Assembly (NCBI GenBank): GCA_039105265.1
Contig: JAPFFF010000049.1
Span: 248,001 to 312,000, forward strand
Direction of reading: 5' to 3'
From: Tritrichomonas musculus
Taxonomy: Eukaryota > Parabasalia > Tritrichomonadida > Tritrichomonadidae
DNA length: 64,000 nucleotides
Shown here: positions 35,860 through 44,272 of the stretch, in pieces
Position numbering within the stretch: the first letter of the stretch is position 1
Layout of the letters: each line of letters starts with the position of its first letter
Notes under the pieces: model-generated
Databases searched by the model: none
The model's input: the letters and a program-made list of their open reading frames with translations, nothing else
Told to the model about the DNA's origin: nothing
Program-made: the position numbers and the translations under genes

Positions 35860-36120
35860 TTAAGGAAGGTTATCAAGGCTGCTGTTGATATCATCAACGT
35901 TGACCTTCATCCTTGCAAGGTCATCAATGACAGAATCGAGTTTTAAGGATAGCAGGTTGACCCTATTAAGAACCTCATCAAGTCGTTGGTTGAGTTGGTC
36001 AATTTGGAGCAACATGTAAGTTTCAGTATGGTCTACCTTTGCTTCAAGCTTTTGCTTTTCATCCATGATTTTGGTGTTGAGCATTTCAGTGGTCAATCGT
36101 ATCTTCTTATCGAGATTCAT
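35860..36120 (-). CDS. Small coiled-coil protein, 86 aa
   Basis: Read from ATG 36120. Almost entirely heptad-type: MNLDKKIRLTTEMLNTKIMD, then LLQIDQLNQRLDEVLNRVNLLSLKLDSVIDDL. No Cys or membrane segment. Same strand as the protease cluster; divergent from 36187. Likely an oligomeric structural protein of the virus-like element. Confidence 0.62.
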   Translation of the reverse strand: MNLDKKIRLTTEMLNTKIMDEKQKLEAKVDHTETYMLLQIDQLNQRLDEVLNRVNLLSLKLDSVIDDLARMKVNVDDINSSLDNLP

Positions 36121-36186
36121 CAAAGAAAAAAGTGAAATGACTAAATATTTTTCTATTGTTCATTTCATTTTTTTATTTCTGTATAA

Positions 36187-36543
36187 ATGGCTTATTACAT
36201 GACCATAAAAGAGCGTATATATATCCTCTTTAAAATAGTATCTAACCTCTATGAATATAGATGTGAGACTAACGAGGGAGTATGTAATATTTTAATTAAT
36301 AAGATAAAAGAGTTAGCTGCTGAGTATTTCGAACCTGAATTTCTTGGTGTAATGATGAAAGATGGTGATTTGGAATTTATCGACCAAATAGAACATTTTG
36401 CCTTTGAGTTCTTAGATTACCAAATATACATGCGGCTTTGGGAGAGTTTGGGATGGAAAATCCTCCCAAATGATCGTTTTTCATTCAATCGATTCCCAAA
36501 AATAAACGTAAGTAGTAATGGTCTGTGCGGGATGACCATCTAA
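36187..36543 (+). CDS. Hypothetical protein, 118 aa, at the left of Polinton 2
   Basis: Starts MAYYMTIKERIYILFKIVSNLYEYR; helical, acidic, with two hydrophobic faces (FIDQIEHFAFEFLDYQIYM). The promoter stretch TTTTTTTATTTC precedes the ATG, as at several Polinton 2 genes. No homolog is seen elsewhere in the window. Function unknown; it may be the first gene of Polinton 2 or the last of the cluster to its left. Confidence 0.5.
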   Translation: MAYYMTIKERIYILFKIVSNLYEYRCETNEGVCNILINKIKELAAEYFEPEFLGVMMKDGDLEFIDQIEHFAFEFLDYQIYMRLWESLGWKILPNDRFSFNRFPKINVSSNGLCGMTI

Positions 36544-36567
36544 TAATTTTACTCGTACCTTGCCCAG

Positions 36568-36681
36568 CATACCTTGCAAGCCAACAAGCTCAGGTATAAA
36601 AAATCAGGTATGTGTACTTGTTATTGTTTTTACCCGTGTTCCCATTACTAACCTATACATTTGAATAATTTTCTGGAACCC
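36568..36681 (+). repeat. Left-end non-coding block shared with Polinton 3
   Basis: From CATACCTT through CAGGTAT, TGTACTT, TTATTGTTTT and TTTCTGGAACCC, this stretch matches 57300-57430 in order and orientation. It lies just left of the first shared genes, so it probably marks equivalent element ends. Confidence 0.65.
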
Positions 36682-36783
36682 TTTATCAACTCATTATGTT
36701 TTGATAGGATAACTAAGTTTTTACAATTTTTCAAAAATTATATTTTTTAAAAATTTTTTTATTTTTTATTTCCACTACATATA

Positions 36784-37182
36784 ATGGAAGCCTTTGCTAA
36801 TTATGCTGCTAAACAACTCCGTACATATAAAACACCTATGTACGACCTTTTTGCTGACATTTGTGATAAAGTCATTGATGGTGACCGTGATGCTATTGAT
36901 GTTGTTGAACCCTTTATTATAGACGCACAAATGGATATATTCAGAGAACAGAATCACTTATACATATCTTTTCATGATGAAAATGCTGCTTTTCGTGAGT
37001 ATGGAGAAATATTTGATTACTATATTGATGAGCTTACTGGTGATTACAATGATTATGGTATGCCATATCACTTTCCAAAGAAGTTTTACGATGAGGTATG
37101 GGAATTCTTCCAATACACTGATGAGGGTAAGAAATGCATGAATGAATTCAATCCAAATACTGATAAGATTCAGGAAATTTAA
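36784..37182 (+). CDS. Hypothetical acidic protein, 132 aa
   Basis: Starts MEAFANYAAKQLRTYKTPMYDLF; rich in Asp, Glu, Tyr and Phe (IFDYYIDELTGDYNDYGMPYHF). A TTTTTTATTTCCA stretch precedes the ATG. There is no equivalent in Polinton 1 or in the visible part of Polinton 3, where this space is non-coding. Function unknown; an acidic DNA mimic is one of several possibilities and is not supported beyond composition. Confidence 0.6.
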   Translation: MEAFANYAAKQLRTYKTPMYDLFADICDKVIDGDRDAIDVVEPFIIDAQMDIFREQNHLYISFHDENAAFREYGEIFDYYIDELTGDYNDYGMPYHFPKKFYDEVWEFFQYTDEGKKCMNEFNPNTDKIQEI

Positions 37183-37224
37183 TTAAAAAAGCGATTATTA
37201 TTTTTAATTCACATTTCACAAAAC

Positions 37225-37674
37225 ATGAAAGCACCAAAGGTCTATGATTATATAAACACCCTCATTTCTGTATTACCGGAACCAGAAAAATATCGTAATT
37301 GTGATTTCTCAATACTATGTGAAAAGTTTCCTCTAATGATGAATACAAACAGTTTTCGTGCAAAAGTATTGTACATAAGTCTTAAGAACAATATTAGTGA
37401 AACTATGACGATTTATCCTGATAAGATCACAGAAATAGGATTAGAGAACATAACAATTACCACAAACTTACGAAGAAGGCTTTCGATGAAGACCCAAGAA
37501 TTCTTCATAAATGGTAATACAGAACCACAAGAATACAAAGGAAATGATTATTATAATTACAGTTTAGAGAGAACAAGTATGTCTACAAGAAACAAAATTA
37601 AAGAACTAAGACAAAAATATAATGTACCTGAACCAGAATTATTTGTAGGAAAGCATCAAGATTTAATTATATAA
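37225..37674 (+). CDS. Conserved Polinton protein (homolog of 1598-2077)
   Basis: 149 residues: MKAPKVYDYINTLISVLPEPEK, NCDFSILCEKFP, RRRLSMKTQEFFINGNTEPQEY and ELFVGKHQDLII. Closest to 57734-58183. Convergent with the ATPase gene, with ends overlapping by 8 bases. Function unknown. Confidence 0.85.
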   Translation: MKAPKVYDYINTLISVLPEPEKYRNCDFSILCEKFPLMMNTNSFRAKVLYISLKNNISETMTIYPDKITEIGLENITITTNLRRRLSMKTQEFFINGNTEPQEYKGNDYYNYSLERTSMSTRNKIKELRQKYNVPEPELFVGKHQDLII

Positions 37675-38524
37675 AGCTAATATTACTTGTACGAACATTG
37701 ATCATAATAAAGTCATGATTCCTCATCTTCATGTAATAATGCCATAATTCTTCAAATTCAACTGGCATTGGAACTTGTTGATAAATATATTGCATCTTTT
37801 GGCGAGAGAACCCAGAGAAGATGAAGAAAGTTGTTGCATTATTTTTGTAGTCAGTTGGTATTGACTTGAAGAATTGTACATTTATGTAAACTATTGAATG
37901 TTTATGACGTAGTTGTGTAATATAGTTGGTAAAATATGATGATTTCAATAACTTACTCCTAACAAAGTCTTCGCAAAGAATAATAGTGTTCAATGGCTGA
38001 TTTGGTTTACCGAGTTTGTTAATACGCAGGAAATCAAACATTTGTTGAAGTTTGTTATTATCTATTGTTATTCGTGGAGTTGTACTATACTGATCATACA
38101 ATTCTTTCCACAAATCAAGTTCTTTCAAATATTTTTCAGCATTAGCATCAGAAACAACATGAATAGGTAATTGAATCAATTCTTGCTGTGCTTCAAAAGT
38201 AGAGTCATTAATACTACCATTCTTGCTGATATAAACTATTAAATGAAAGCTGTTTTCTTTAGGTAAACGAGATATTTGAATGATGTCACGTAGCATTACA
38301 TGTGTCTTTCCTTTACCTTGAGGACCAACCAGAATATTGAGAGAATTATACCATGAATAGATATCAACAGCAATTGGCCGTATTGATTCAGACATTATTT
38401 TTCCTTCATTACGTTTATATGCAGCAGACATAGCAGCATCAATATTAAAAGGCTGTGGCATCATTATTTCATCATCTTCATAATCACTAGAATCAGAACA
38501 ATAATAGAATTGTGTTGGTTTCAT
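37667..38524 (-). CDS. FtsK/HerA (A32)-type packaging ATPase, Polinton 2
   Basis: 285 residues, homolog of 2074-3030. Walker A is GPQGKGKT near residue 75 and Walker B is NTIILCED near 180; YINVQFFKSIPTDYKNN and FSGFSRQK follow. The variable acidic N-terminus is shorter than in Polinton 1. Expected to drive DNA packaging. Confidence 0.87.
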   Translation of the reverse strand: MKPTQFYYCSDSSDYEDDEIMMPQPFNIDAAMSAAYKRNEGKIMSESIRPIAVDIYSWYNSLNILVGPQGKGKTHVMLRDIIQISRLPKENSFHLIVYISKNGSINDSTFEAQQELIQLPIHVVSDANAEKYLKELDLWKELYDQYSTTPRITIDNNKLQQMFDFLRINKLGKPNQPLNTIILCEDFVRSKLLKSSYFTNYITQLRHKHSIVYINVQFFKSIPTDYKNNATTFFIFSGFSRQKMQYIYQQVPMPVEFEELWHYYMKMRNHDFIMINVRTSNISFI

Positions 38525-38549
38525 TTCATTCTCATCAGAATTGTATTAC

Positions 38550-38669
38550 TTATGAGTATATTCTTGCTCTCATTTCTTCAGTGAGCTTTGGTTCATATTC
38601 ATAAGTAAATCCAATAATTATTACACTTAGTTCAACAACAATAACACTTAATAGTAACTCAATTATCAT
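38550..38669 (-). CDS. Membrane microprotein, 39 aa, Polinton 2
   Basis: MIIELLLSVIVVELSVIIIG membrane helix followed by a short linker and the conserved tail PKLTEEMRARIYS. Same slot and strand as 3084-3233 and 59104-59223. A TATTTTTG box lies at 38686-38693. Confidence 0.82.
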   Translation of the reverse strand: MIIELLLSVIVVELSVIIIGFTYEYEPKLTEEMRARIYS

Positions 38670-38685
38670 TTTAGTGCAGTGAAAA

Positions 38686-38693
38686 CAAAAATA
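38686..38693 (-). promoter_or_regulatory. TATTTTTG box before the microprotein gene, Polinton 2
   Basis: TATTTTTG on the minus strand, 16 bases before ATG 38669; the equivalent box in Polinton 3 is at 59233-59240. Confidence 0.5.
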
Positions 38694-38705
38694 TAGATCT
38701 GCTTT

Positions 38706-39263
38706 TTAGATACACATTTTAGTTGAAATTCCGTATCTTACTAACTGACTATAAATATCATTAAAACATATTTTTAAATCTAATGTTTTATCATCTTTGG
38801 TAACTAATATTCGTTGTATTTTCATGTACTTTGTATTTGATAAGCAGCCTGTACAACCTTCTTCTTCATCTATGACCAGCTCGACTTTGTCAGCTCTTGT
38901 TAAAATTTTTATTAGTTCCATCAGTGAATTACTATGACAAACAAGATAGTTGTTAACTCTAAGGGGATTAAGTTCATAAATGTTTAACAATGTTTCAAGG
39001 AATTTGTTTTTGATTTCCATGTTCTCAAGTTCGTTTGTAAGAAGACTTATTTGTGGTTGTAATGGAGATTGAACACTCTCCCCAACTGGAGTAAAATTTA
39101 TGTTTCTTTCTTGAGGTTGTACACTTGCGTAAGTCTGTAAAGGAGGAACATTAGGGTACTGTGGTGGTTTTATTTTTATATTCACATTAGTGTTTTGTTC
39201 TTGTTTACAACTACTATCGTTTTCACTTGATAAGATTCTTGCTCTATGCAATACGTTTGACAT
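38706..39263 (-). CDS. Conserved protein with Pro/Gln-rich N-terminus and CxxC domain, Polinton 2
   Basis: 185 residues from ATG 39263 (MSNVLHRARILSSENDSSCK). Homolog of 3244-3834: disordered Pro/Gln middle, then IKNKFLETLLNIYELNPLR, NNYLVCHSNSLMELIKILTRADKVELVI, GCTGC and the end STKMCI. The C-terminal domain is far better kept than the middle. Confidence 0.82.
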   Translation of the reverse strand: MSNVLHRARILSSENDSSCKQEQNTNVNIKIKPPQYPNVPPLQTYASVQPQERNINFTPVGESVQSPLQPQISLLTNELENMEIKNKFLETLLNIYELNPLRVNNYLVCHSNSLMELIKILTRADKVELVIDEEEGCTGCLSNTKYMKIQRILVTKDDKTLDLKICFNDIYSQLVRYGISTKMCI

Positions 39264-39282
39264 TTCAATGTGAGTAAAACAT

Positions 39283-39516
39283 CTATTGTTCATTATTGGT
39301 TAGTTCTCTTAGTTCAGTTTCAAGTTTGGCTACTTTTTCTTTCAATGAATTGATGTCTTCTATAAGGCTTTCTCTAATGGCTAATCCATTTGAACCCAAC
39401 ATTCCTGTTTTTACATTATTAAGATGCTGCTTGGTTTCATATACTCTTTCTTTCAATGATCGCTTTATTTGCTTCAATTGAGGTATTTCCTTCTTATATT
39501 CGTTCAAATCTGTCAT
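39283..39516 (-). CDS. Small coiled-coil protein, Polinton 2
   Basis: 77 residues, homolog of 6872-7105, with the near-invariant HLNNVKTGMLGSNGLAIRES block and a C-terminal heptad coil. Here it is on the minus strand because the whole capsid block is inverted relative to Polinton 1. Divergent from 39532 with 15 bases between ATGs. Confidence 0.83.
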   Translation of the reverse strand: MTDLNEYKKEIPQLKQIKRSLKERVYETKQHLNNVKTGMLGSNGLAIRESLIEDINSLKEKVAKLETELRELTNNEQ

Positions 39517-39531
39517 TTACTTACTATTAAA

Positions 39532-39765
39532 ATGAGTAATTATGAACAAAGGAGAACCTTACATGATGACAAACATCAAAATCATTTTGACAAACAGAGA
39601 CTCAAACAACAAAAAGAAAGGACAAGAATTAATTCACAACCAACGGTTAAGAAGTATGAGGAGAAAGGTAATATTAATCATGAACCACCAGCAAAAACAA
39701 CAAAGCCACTGAATTATCATTTGCTTACACTTAACCATTCAACAATTTCGATGAACAATTTCTAA
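39532..39765 (+). CDS. Small basic conserved protein, Polinton 2
   Basis: 77 residues from ATG 39532 (MSNYEQRRTLHDDKH), homolog of 6610-6837 and 60101-60340. Very basic and Gln/Lys rich in the middle (LKQQKERTRINSQPTVKKYEEKG). The upstream in-frame extension has no support in the homologs. Confidence 0.78.
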   Translation: MSNYEQRRTLHDDKHQNHFDKQRLKQQKERTRINSQPTVKKYEEKGNINHEPPAKTTKPLNYHLLTLNHSTISMNNF

Positions 39766-39795
39766 TTTTTTATTTAATATTTACATAAAATACAA

Positions 39796-40398
39796 ATGAC
39801 AGAAATATCAGAATTTGTTACACTCGTTGATCATGAGGACTATGAAATATTATCGACTTACCCACATACCATTAGAAGGAAAGACAATCATCATGTATGT
39901 AGTGAAACATTAAGAAAAAGTGATGGTTATTTAATTGTTACTCTTAATAGAAAAACATTTCTAAAGCACCGGTTAGTTGCTTCACAATTCATTGATAATC
40001 CAAACAACTTATCTTTTGTTGATCATATCAATCATAATAGAACTGATAATAGAATAGAGAACATGAGGTGGGTATCAAATTCTACTAACAATTTCAATAA
40101 ATCATCTAATAAAGGAATCCAATACGAATTTGTTGATGATATACCAGATGAAGCAATAAAGGTATTGTTTTATAACACTCGTATAGAGCGTCATGAATTT
40201 GAAGAAAACAAATATTATTACTATCATAATGAGAATGATGAAGAGGTATTTTATAGCAAAATGACTGATACACTTTATAGAATTATGCATATCAATACTA
40301 CTAAGAAGAATACGCGATTCATCGCAATGAGAGACAGTAATAATAACCAAGTTAGTGTATGCATCAATCGTTTCAAGCACCAGCATTCTCTTGACTAA
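39796..40398 (+). CDS. HNH homing-type endonuclease, 200 aa
   Basis: The middle carries the HNH_3 pattern: HRLVASQFIDNPNNLSFVDH, INHNRTDNRIENMRWVS near residues 60-100, with catalytic His/Asn layout, preceded by a small strand domain (DGYLIVTLNRKTF) as in NUMOD-HNH proteins of large viruses. The C-terminal half is Asn/Tyr rich and unassigned. It sits between the small basic gene and the inverted coiled-coil gene; Polinton 3 lacks it, its two flanking genes lying 10 bases apart, so the region is an insertion. Probably nicks or cuts DNA to promote its own spread. Confidence 0.82.
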   Translation: MTEISEFVTLVDHEDYEILSTYPHTIRRKDNHHVCSETLRKSDGYLIVTLNRKTFLKHRLVASQFIDNPNNLSFVDHINHNRTDNRIENMRWVSNSTNNFNKSSNKGIQYEFVDDIPDEAIKVLFYNTRIERHEFEENKYYYYHNENDEEVFYSKMTDTLYRIMHINTTKKNTRFIAMRDSNNNQVSVCINRFKHQHSLD

Positions 40399-40523
40399 AA
40401 AACATCATTAATATTTTTGTGTCTAATTTCTGAAAATAACACCAAAAGTGAACAAGTGAGTTCTCACTATGAAAATGTCACTTTCTATTTTTATTTTATT
40501 TTTTATTAAATATTTACATAAAT

Positions 40524-41528
40524 ATGATTACACCAACAACCAATCAAACAGAACTTCACATAGCTGAATACCTTGTTAATTTAATACCAAAACCAATAAA
40601 GGAAGTAAATGATTTTGTAGAAATGCATTATGATATACATGGAGCACCAATTGAGCCTCTTGTGAAAGTTAGTTGCGAAAAGGAATTAAGTATGAAGAGA
40701 AGAATCATGCATGACTTGCTAACTGATCACTACGATCCATCCTTCTATGATGGTAAACAAGAGCACAACAACAAATATATTAAAGATGTCTTTACAATGA
40801 TATCGAGCTTACCAAAATTAGATGCAATCTCCCAAACAAAACCTATTGAATCAACGTTTGACGAGATACCAGTTAGACAAACCGATAGTGCAGAGATCAA
40901 GAAGTTCCTAAGAAAGTTGAATGTACAATTCATTGGCTATTATTGCGATCATACTACTGTTAATGAAAAATGCGATAAAGTGGTAATGAATACTAGTGAT
41001 CTCTTAGAAAGCGAGACGTTTGAATAATATAAGCAATTTATAGAACGATATGTCAATTGTATCTATGATGTGTTCGTTTATTATTGGTACGACATTGAAA
41101 GCCACAATGCACAGCGTAGTGAGATTAATGAATTGCATGTTGATTACAGTACATTGATGAAGATGCGACTCTGTATAAACAAACTTAACACAAAAATATA
41201 TACCATCAATTCTCACTCCAATAAACGTTGTGCACGCTGCGAGGCCAAACAAAAACTCTATGAGTATACACTTCGTGAAGTTGAAAGAATGCGATCAGAG
41301 CAAGAGGAACTAGACAGACAATTTGACGAAACTGATTATGATATGACCAAGTTTATGCAAAACAATTATTCAAACATCGATAGGTTCTTATTGAAGGATG
41401 TCCAACAAAGATACAGTAAGGAATTCGGTCAAAAACTTACCTTTGCTCAATTAACAGAGAAGATTGAACAAACTGGTAGATGGAAAGTAACAAACGTTAG
41501 TAGAGCTTATTATGTGAACAGAATATGA
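40524..41528 (+). pseudogene. Hypothetical gene of the HNH island (about one break)
   Basis: Second gene of the island absent from Polinton 3. The first half has IAEYLVNLIPKPIKEVNDF and FTMISSLPKLDAIS; the second half has a CARCEAKQK zinc-type pair, a charged helix, and FLLKDVQQRYSKEFGQKLTFAQL near the end. A TTTTTTATTAAA stretch precedes the ATG at 40524. Family not recognised. The region looks broken once. Confidence 0.5.
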
Positions 41529-41582
41529 GAAGTGACATAAATGCAGTGAGAAGTCACTCCATCACTTTAACCAAAAACCTCA

Positions 41583-41963
41583 TCAATATTTTTGTAGTTC
41601 ATTAATTACTTTAACAACAGCATTTATAGCATTCTTTATTTCCTCTATCTTTGCTTTCATACTTGCAATATCAGCTTTGACAGACTCGATAGCGATTTCC
41701 CATAAAGGTTGTTCATCGTCTTTCTGAACAGTTACTTTCTTCAAACACACTTCACCACCTTTAATTTTACCATCAACTTTGTTAAAATTTTTCTTAGTGA
41801 TTCTATAAACGCTTCCATCAGGTACTTCAATCTTGTAAAGCTTATTCAAGAGTTGTGTAGTTTGTTTCTCCATTTCTTCTTTGTGATCACGATAGTAAGC
41901 ATCGAACTCAATAATAGATTTAAAAGATTTTGTTTCTTCTTGTACTTCATTAATTACTTTCAT
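41583..41963 (-). CDS. Conserved small protein with C-terminal coiled coil, Polinton 2
   Basis: 126 residues, homolog of 6179-6613: SIIEFDAYYRDHKEEMEKQ, YKIEVPDGSVYRITKKN and a coil IESVKADIASMKAKIEEIKN. A TATTTTTG box at 41981-41988 precedes the ATG at 41963. On the minus strand next to the amphipathic gene, mirroring Polinton 1. Confidence 0.82.
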   Translation of the reverse strand: MKVINEVQEETKSFKSIIEFDAYYRDHKEEMEKQTTQLLNKLYKIEVPDGSVYRITKKNFNKVDGKIKGGEVCLKKVTVQKDDEQPLWEIAIESVKADIASMKAKIEEIKNAINAVVKVINELQKY

Positions 41964-41980
41964 TGCCTTTTAATCCTCAC

Positions 41981-41988
41981 CAAAAATA
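41981..41988 (-). promoter_or_regulatory. TATTTTTG box before the 41583-41963 gene
   Basis: TATTTTTG on the minus strand, 17 bases before ATG 41963; matches the box before the homologs at 6160-6167 and 60760-60767. Confidence 0.52.
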
Positions 41989-41999
41989 GTTATAAGCCT

Positions 42000-42221
42000 T
42001 TATTTTACTTCATCTATGATTGACTTACCGATATTAAGCCCTTTGTCAATGGTATTTACAAATCCATTCACTCCTGGTATATACTCTAAAGCGGGCTTAA
42101 CTTTGTCAAAAATCTCCTTTACTTTAGGAAGAGCTTTTATAGCCTTTACAGCTAAACCTTTTATTTTTCCACCAACACTCTTCACTGCATTTTTCAGTTT
42201 CTTCCAAATTCCTGCTGCCAT
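42000..42221 (-). CDS. Small basic amphipathic virion-type protein, Polinton 2
   Basis: 73 residues, MAAGIWKKLKNAVKSVGGK with a basic amphipathic helix and YIPGVNGFVNTIDKGLN core. Homolog of 5877-6128. Divergent from the capsid gene by 43 bases. Confidence 0.82.
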   Translation of the reverse strand: MAAGIWKKLKNAVKSVGGKIKGLAVKAIKALPKVKEIFDKVKPALEYIPGVNGFVNTIDKGLNIGKSIIDEVK

Positions 42222-42264
42222 GTGTTTTCTTCTTCAGTAAATAATTTGTTTTATTAACTGTTAA

Positions 42265-44211
42265 ATGTTATATCGCAACGAAAGAGCACATAATTACAAA
42301 ATAGAAGCAGGTAATGTACTTGATACTTTCAATCAGATGAGATCAATGATAAATAAAAATGATGGTACACGCTCATTCTCATTCAGAACTGTTGACTGTC
42401 ATGACCAGCCAGCCCCATTTCATCAAGGTCAATATAGTCAAATTTCTCTTACACACCCTGACCATTTCATTAGTGATGTTGATAAAGGATTCCTTACCTT
42501 CCATGTCAAACTTGATTTACAGCTCAATACTGACCTCAGCAAACTCCAACAGATTGATGATCCAAACAATTTCTATAAGCTCTTTGTTGGACTCAAATCT
42601 TCTAACCAATTGTTCGATAGATTGGAAATTCTTCATAATAATGTCAATGTTGGATATCAACAAAATGAATGTGTACGAGAAGGTTTCCTCTATTCTGCTG
42701 TGAAACCAGAAACAGAAAAGAAGCGAAGAAGATTTGTTCACAGTCTCTGGGAAAATGTAGCTTCATACTCACAAACAGTAGCGGGAACATATGTCAATCT
42801 CAACAATTTCAAAGAAAATGGTAAAACTTCTGTTGATTTCGATCTTAATGTTCCTTTTGATGATCTTCTTGCACTGCAGGCATTTGATCTCTTCCCTAAT
42901 GGAATCATAGGTGATCTCTCTATAAGATTCCAAGTAACTCCAGCAGGTTTGGTTTGGGCAGCTATAGATCCTTACACTGTTGCAGAGACAAAAGCTTTCC
43001 TCGAAGATAATGAAAGTGTGAGCACAGAGGAACTTGATAAACTTAAACAAATTACGGTTCACGGGCATCTCAAACATCAATTTACACAAATTGGAAATGA
43101 AGCAGTGATTCCTGGTCCTGGCCAGAAACCTGATCCTGAACCTGAACCTGAAAAAATTAAATATCAGTTAAAGTATGAATTAAGAGATAAATACACACCA
43201 GCTTCAACAAATATTCCAGTAGATGAACTTCTTGAATCTTTCACATTTCTATTCAGCTATACTGATGAAGAATTTACAGAGTTAGGAATAACTAAGACAG
43301 AAGATAATAAAGAAATATGTAAAGCTCATTATATTAAACAGCATGGTAGTATACCTTCATCGAAACACCCAGCTGGTAACGTTTCTATTAATTTTGTATC
43401 TAAAACTGAAGCTAATAAATTATTAAGTTCACATTATATATCACAGTCTGCTACCCTCACTGTAAACAGAATGACAATTACGTTATGCAAGTCCAATATG
43501 CAAGGTTTTGGAGTTTGTGAAGCTACAAGGCACGGTATAGAAGAAATACTGTCAAAGGGTGTTATAATTCCATCACAGAAAGTAGATTATCATTCATTTC
43601 CAATAGCACCAGCAGCAAACGGTATCAAGTCTACTCTCAATATTCCTCTTATAAATGTTACTACACTTTCTATCATGTTTCCTAAACATCATAATGATCT
43701 TACAGTTTTTGAGAATCCTGTTTATTCAAATTGCTATCTAAATATTGGTGGTAAGAATTTTCCTGATGAAAATGTTTCTACAATTGGAGCAAGGTTCTTT
43801 GAAAATCAACTTACTGCAGGAGACCTTGATGCGATTACTCTTCAATGCACAAAGGAGTTCGAAGACAGTATGACAATGCCTAAGAATGATGCTAATGGTG
43901 TTCGCTACAATAATACTCTTAGTGATGCCAGTAGTTTTGTCTTCAATATTCAAGCTGAAAGATCTTCTGCAGGTTATTGCTTCGACGGAATTGACGGAGG
44001 TTTTGGCAACGTACAGATTCAAGTACAAGGACAACCCATTTATTCTGGTGCAAATGACACTTACTATAATGTTATCGAACCTTCTGGAAATATTGTCCAT
44101 CCATGTCCAACACAATTATGGTTGACAAGAGATTCTTACTTCTTAATGAATCTCGATGGACTTGTTTATGTTGATGATCAATCACCACCAGGAAGTCAAA
44201 TAAATGAGTAA
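42265..44211 (+). CDS. Probable major capsid protein, Polinton 2
   Basis: 648 residues, homolog of 3877-5829 with near-identical N-terminal 290 and C-terminal 250 residues. The central insert after IPGPG (about residues 290-400) begins with a Pro/Glu run (KPDPEPEPEK) and differs strongly from Polinton 1 in its next 60 residues. The ATG is supported by all three homologs. Confidence 0.73.
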   Translation: MLYRNERAHNYKIEAGNVLDTFNQMRSMINKNDGTRSFSFRTVDCHDQPAPFHQGQYSQISLTHPDHFISDVDKGFLTFHVKLDLQLNTDLSKLQQIDDPNNFYKLFVGLKSSNQLFDRLEILHNNVNVGYQQNECVREGFLYSAVKPETEKKRRRFVHSLWENVASYSQTVAGTYVNLNNFKENGKTSVDFDLNVPFDDLLALQAFDLFPNGIIGDLSIRFQVTPAGLVWAAIDPYTVAETKAFLEDNESVSTEELDKLKQITVHGHLKHQFTQIGNEAVIPGPGQKPDPEPEPEKIKYQLKYELRDKYTPASTNIPVDELLESFTFLFSYTDEEFTELGITKTEDNKEICKAHYIKQHGSIPSSKHPAGNVSINFVSKTEANKLLSSHYISQSATLTVNRMTITLCKSNMQGFGVCEATRHGIEEILSKGVIIPSQKVDYHSFPIAPAANGIKSTLNIPLINVTTLSIMFPKHHNDLTVFENPVYSNCYLNIGGKNFPDENVSTIGARFFENQLTAGDLDAITLQCTKEFEDSMTMPKNDANGVRYNNTLSDASSFVFNIQAERSSAGYCFDGIDGGFGNVQIQVQGQPIYSGANDTYYNVIEPSGNIVHPCPTQLWLTRDSYFLMNLDGLVYVDDQSPPGSQINE

Positions 44212-44272
44212 AAATAATCTTCTTTCTTTTTTTGTTTCCGTCAACCTAATTTAACTATTGCTTTCATCATAA

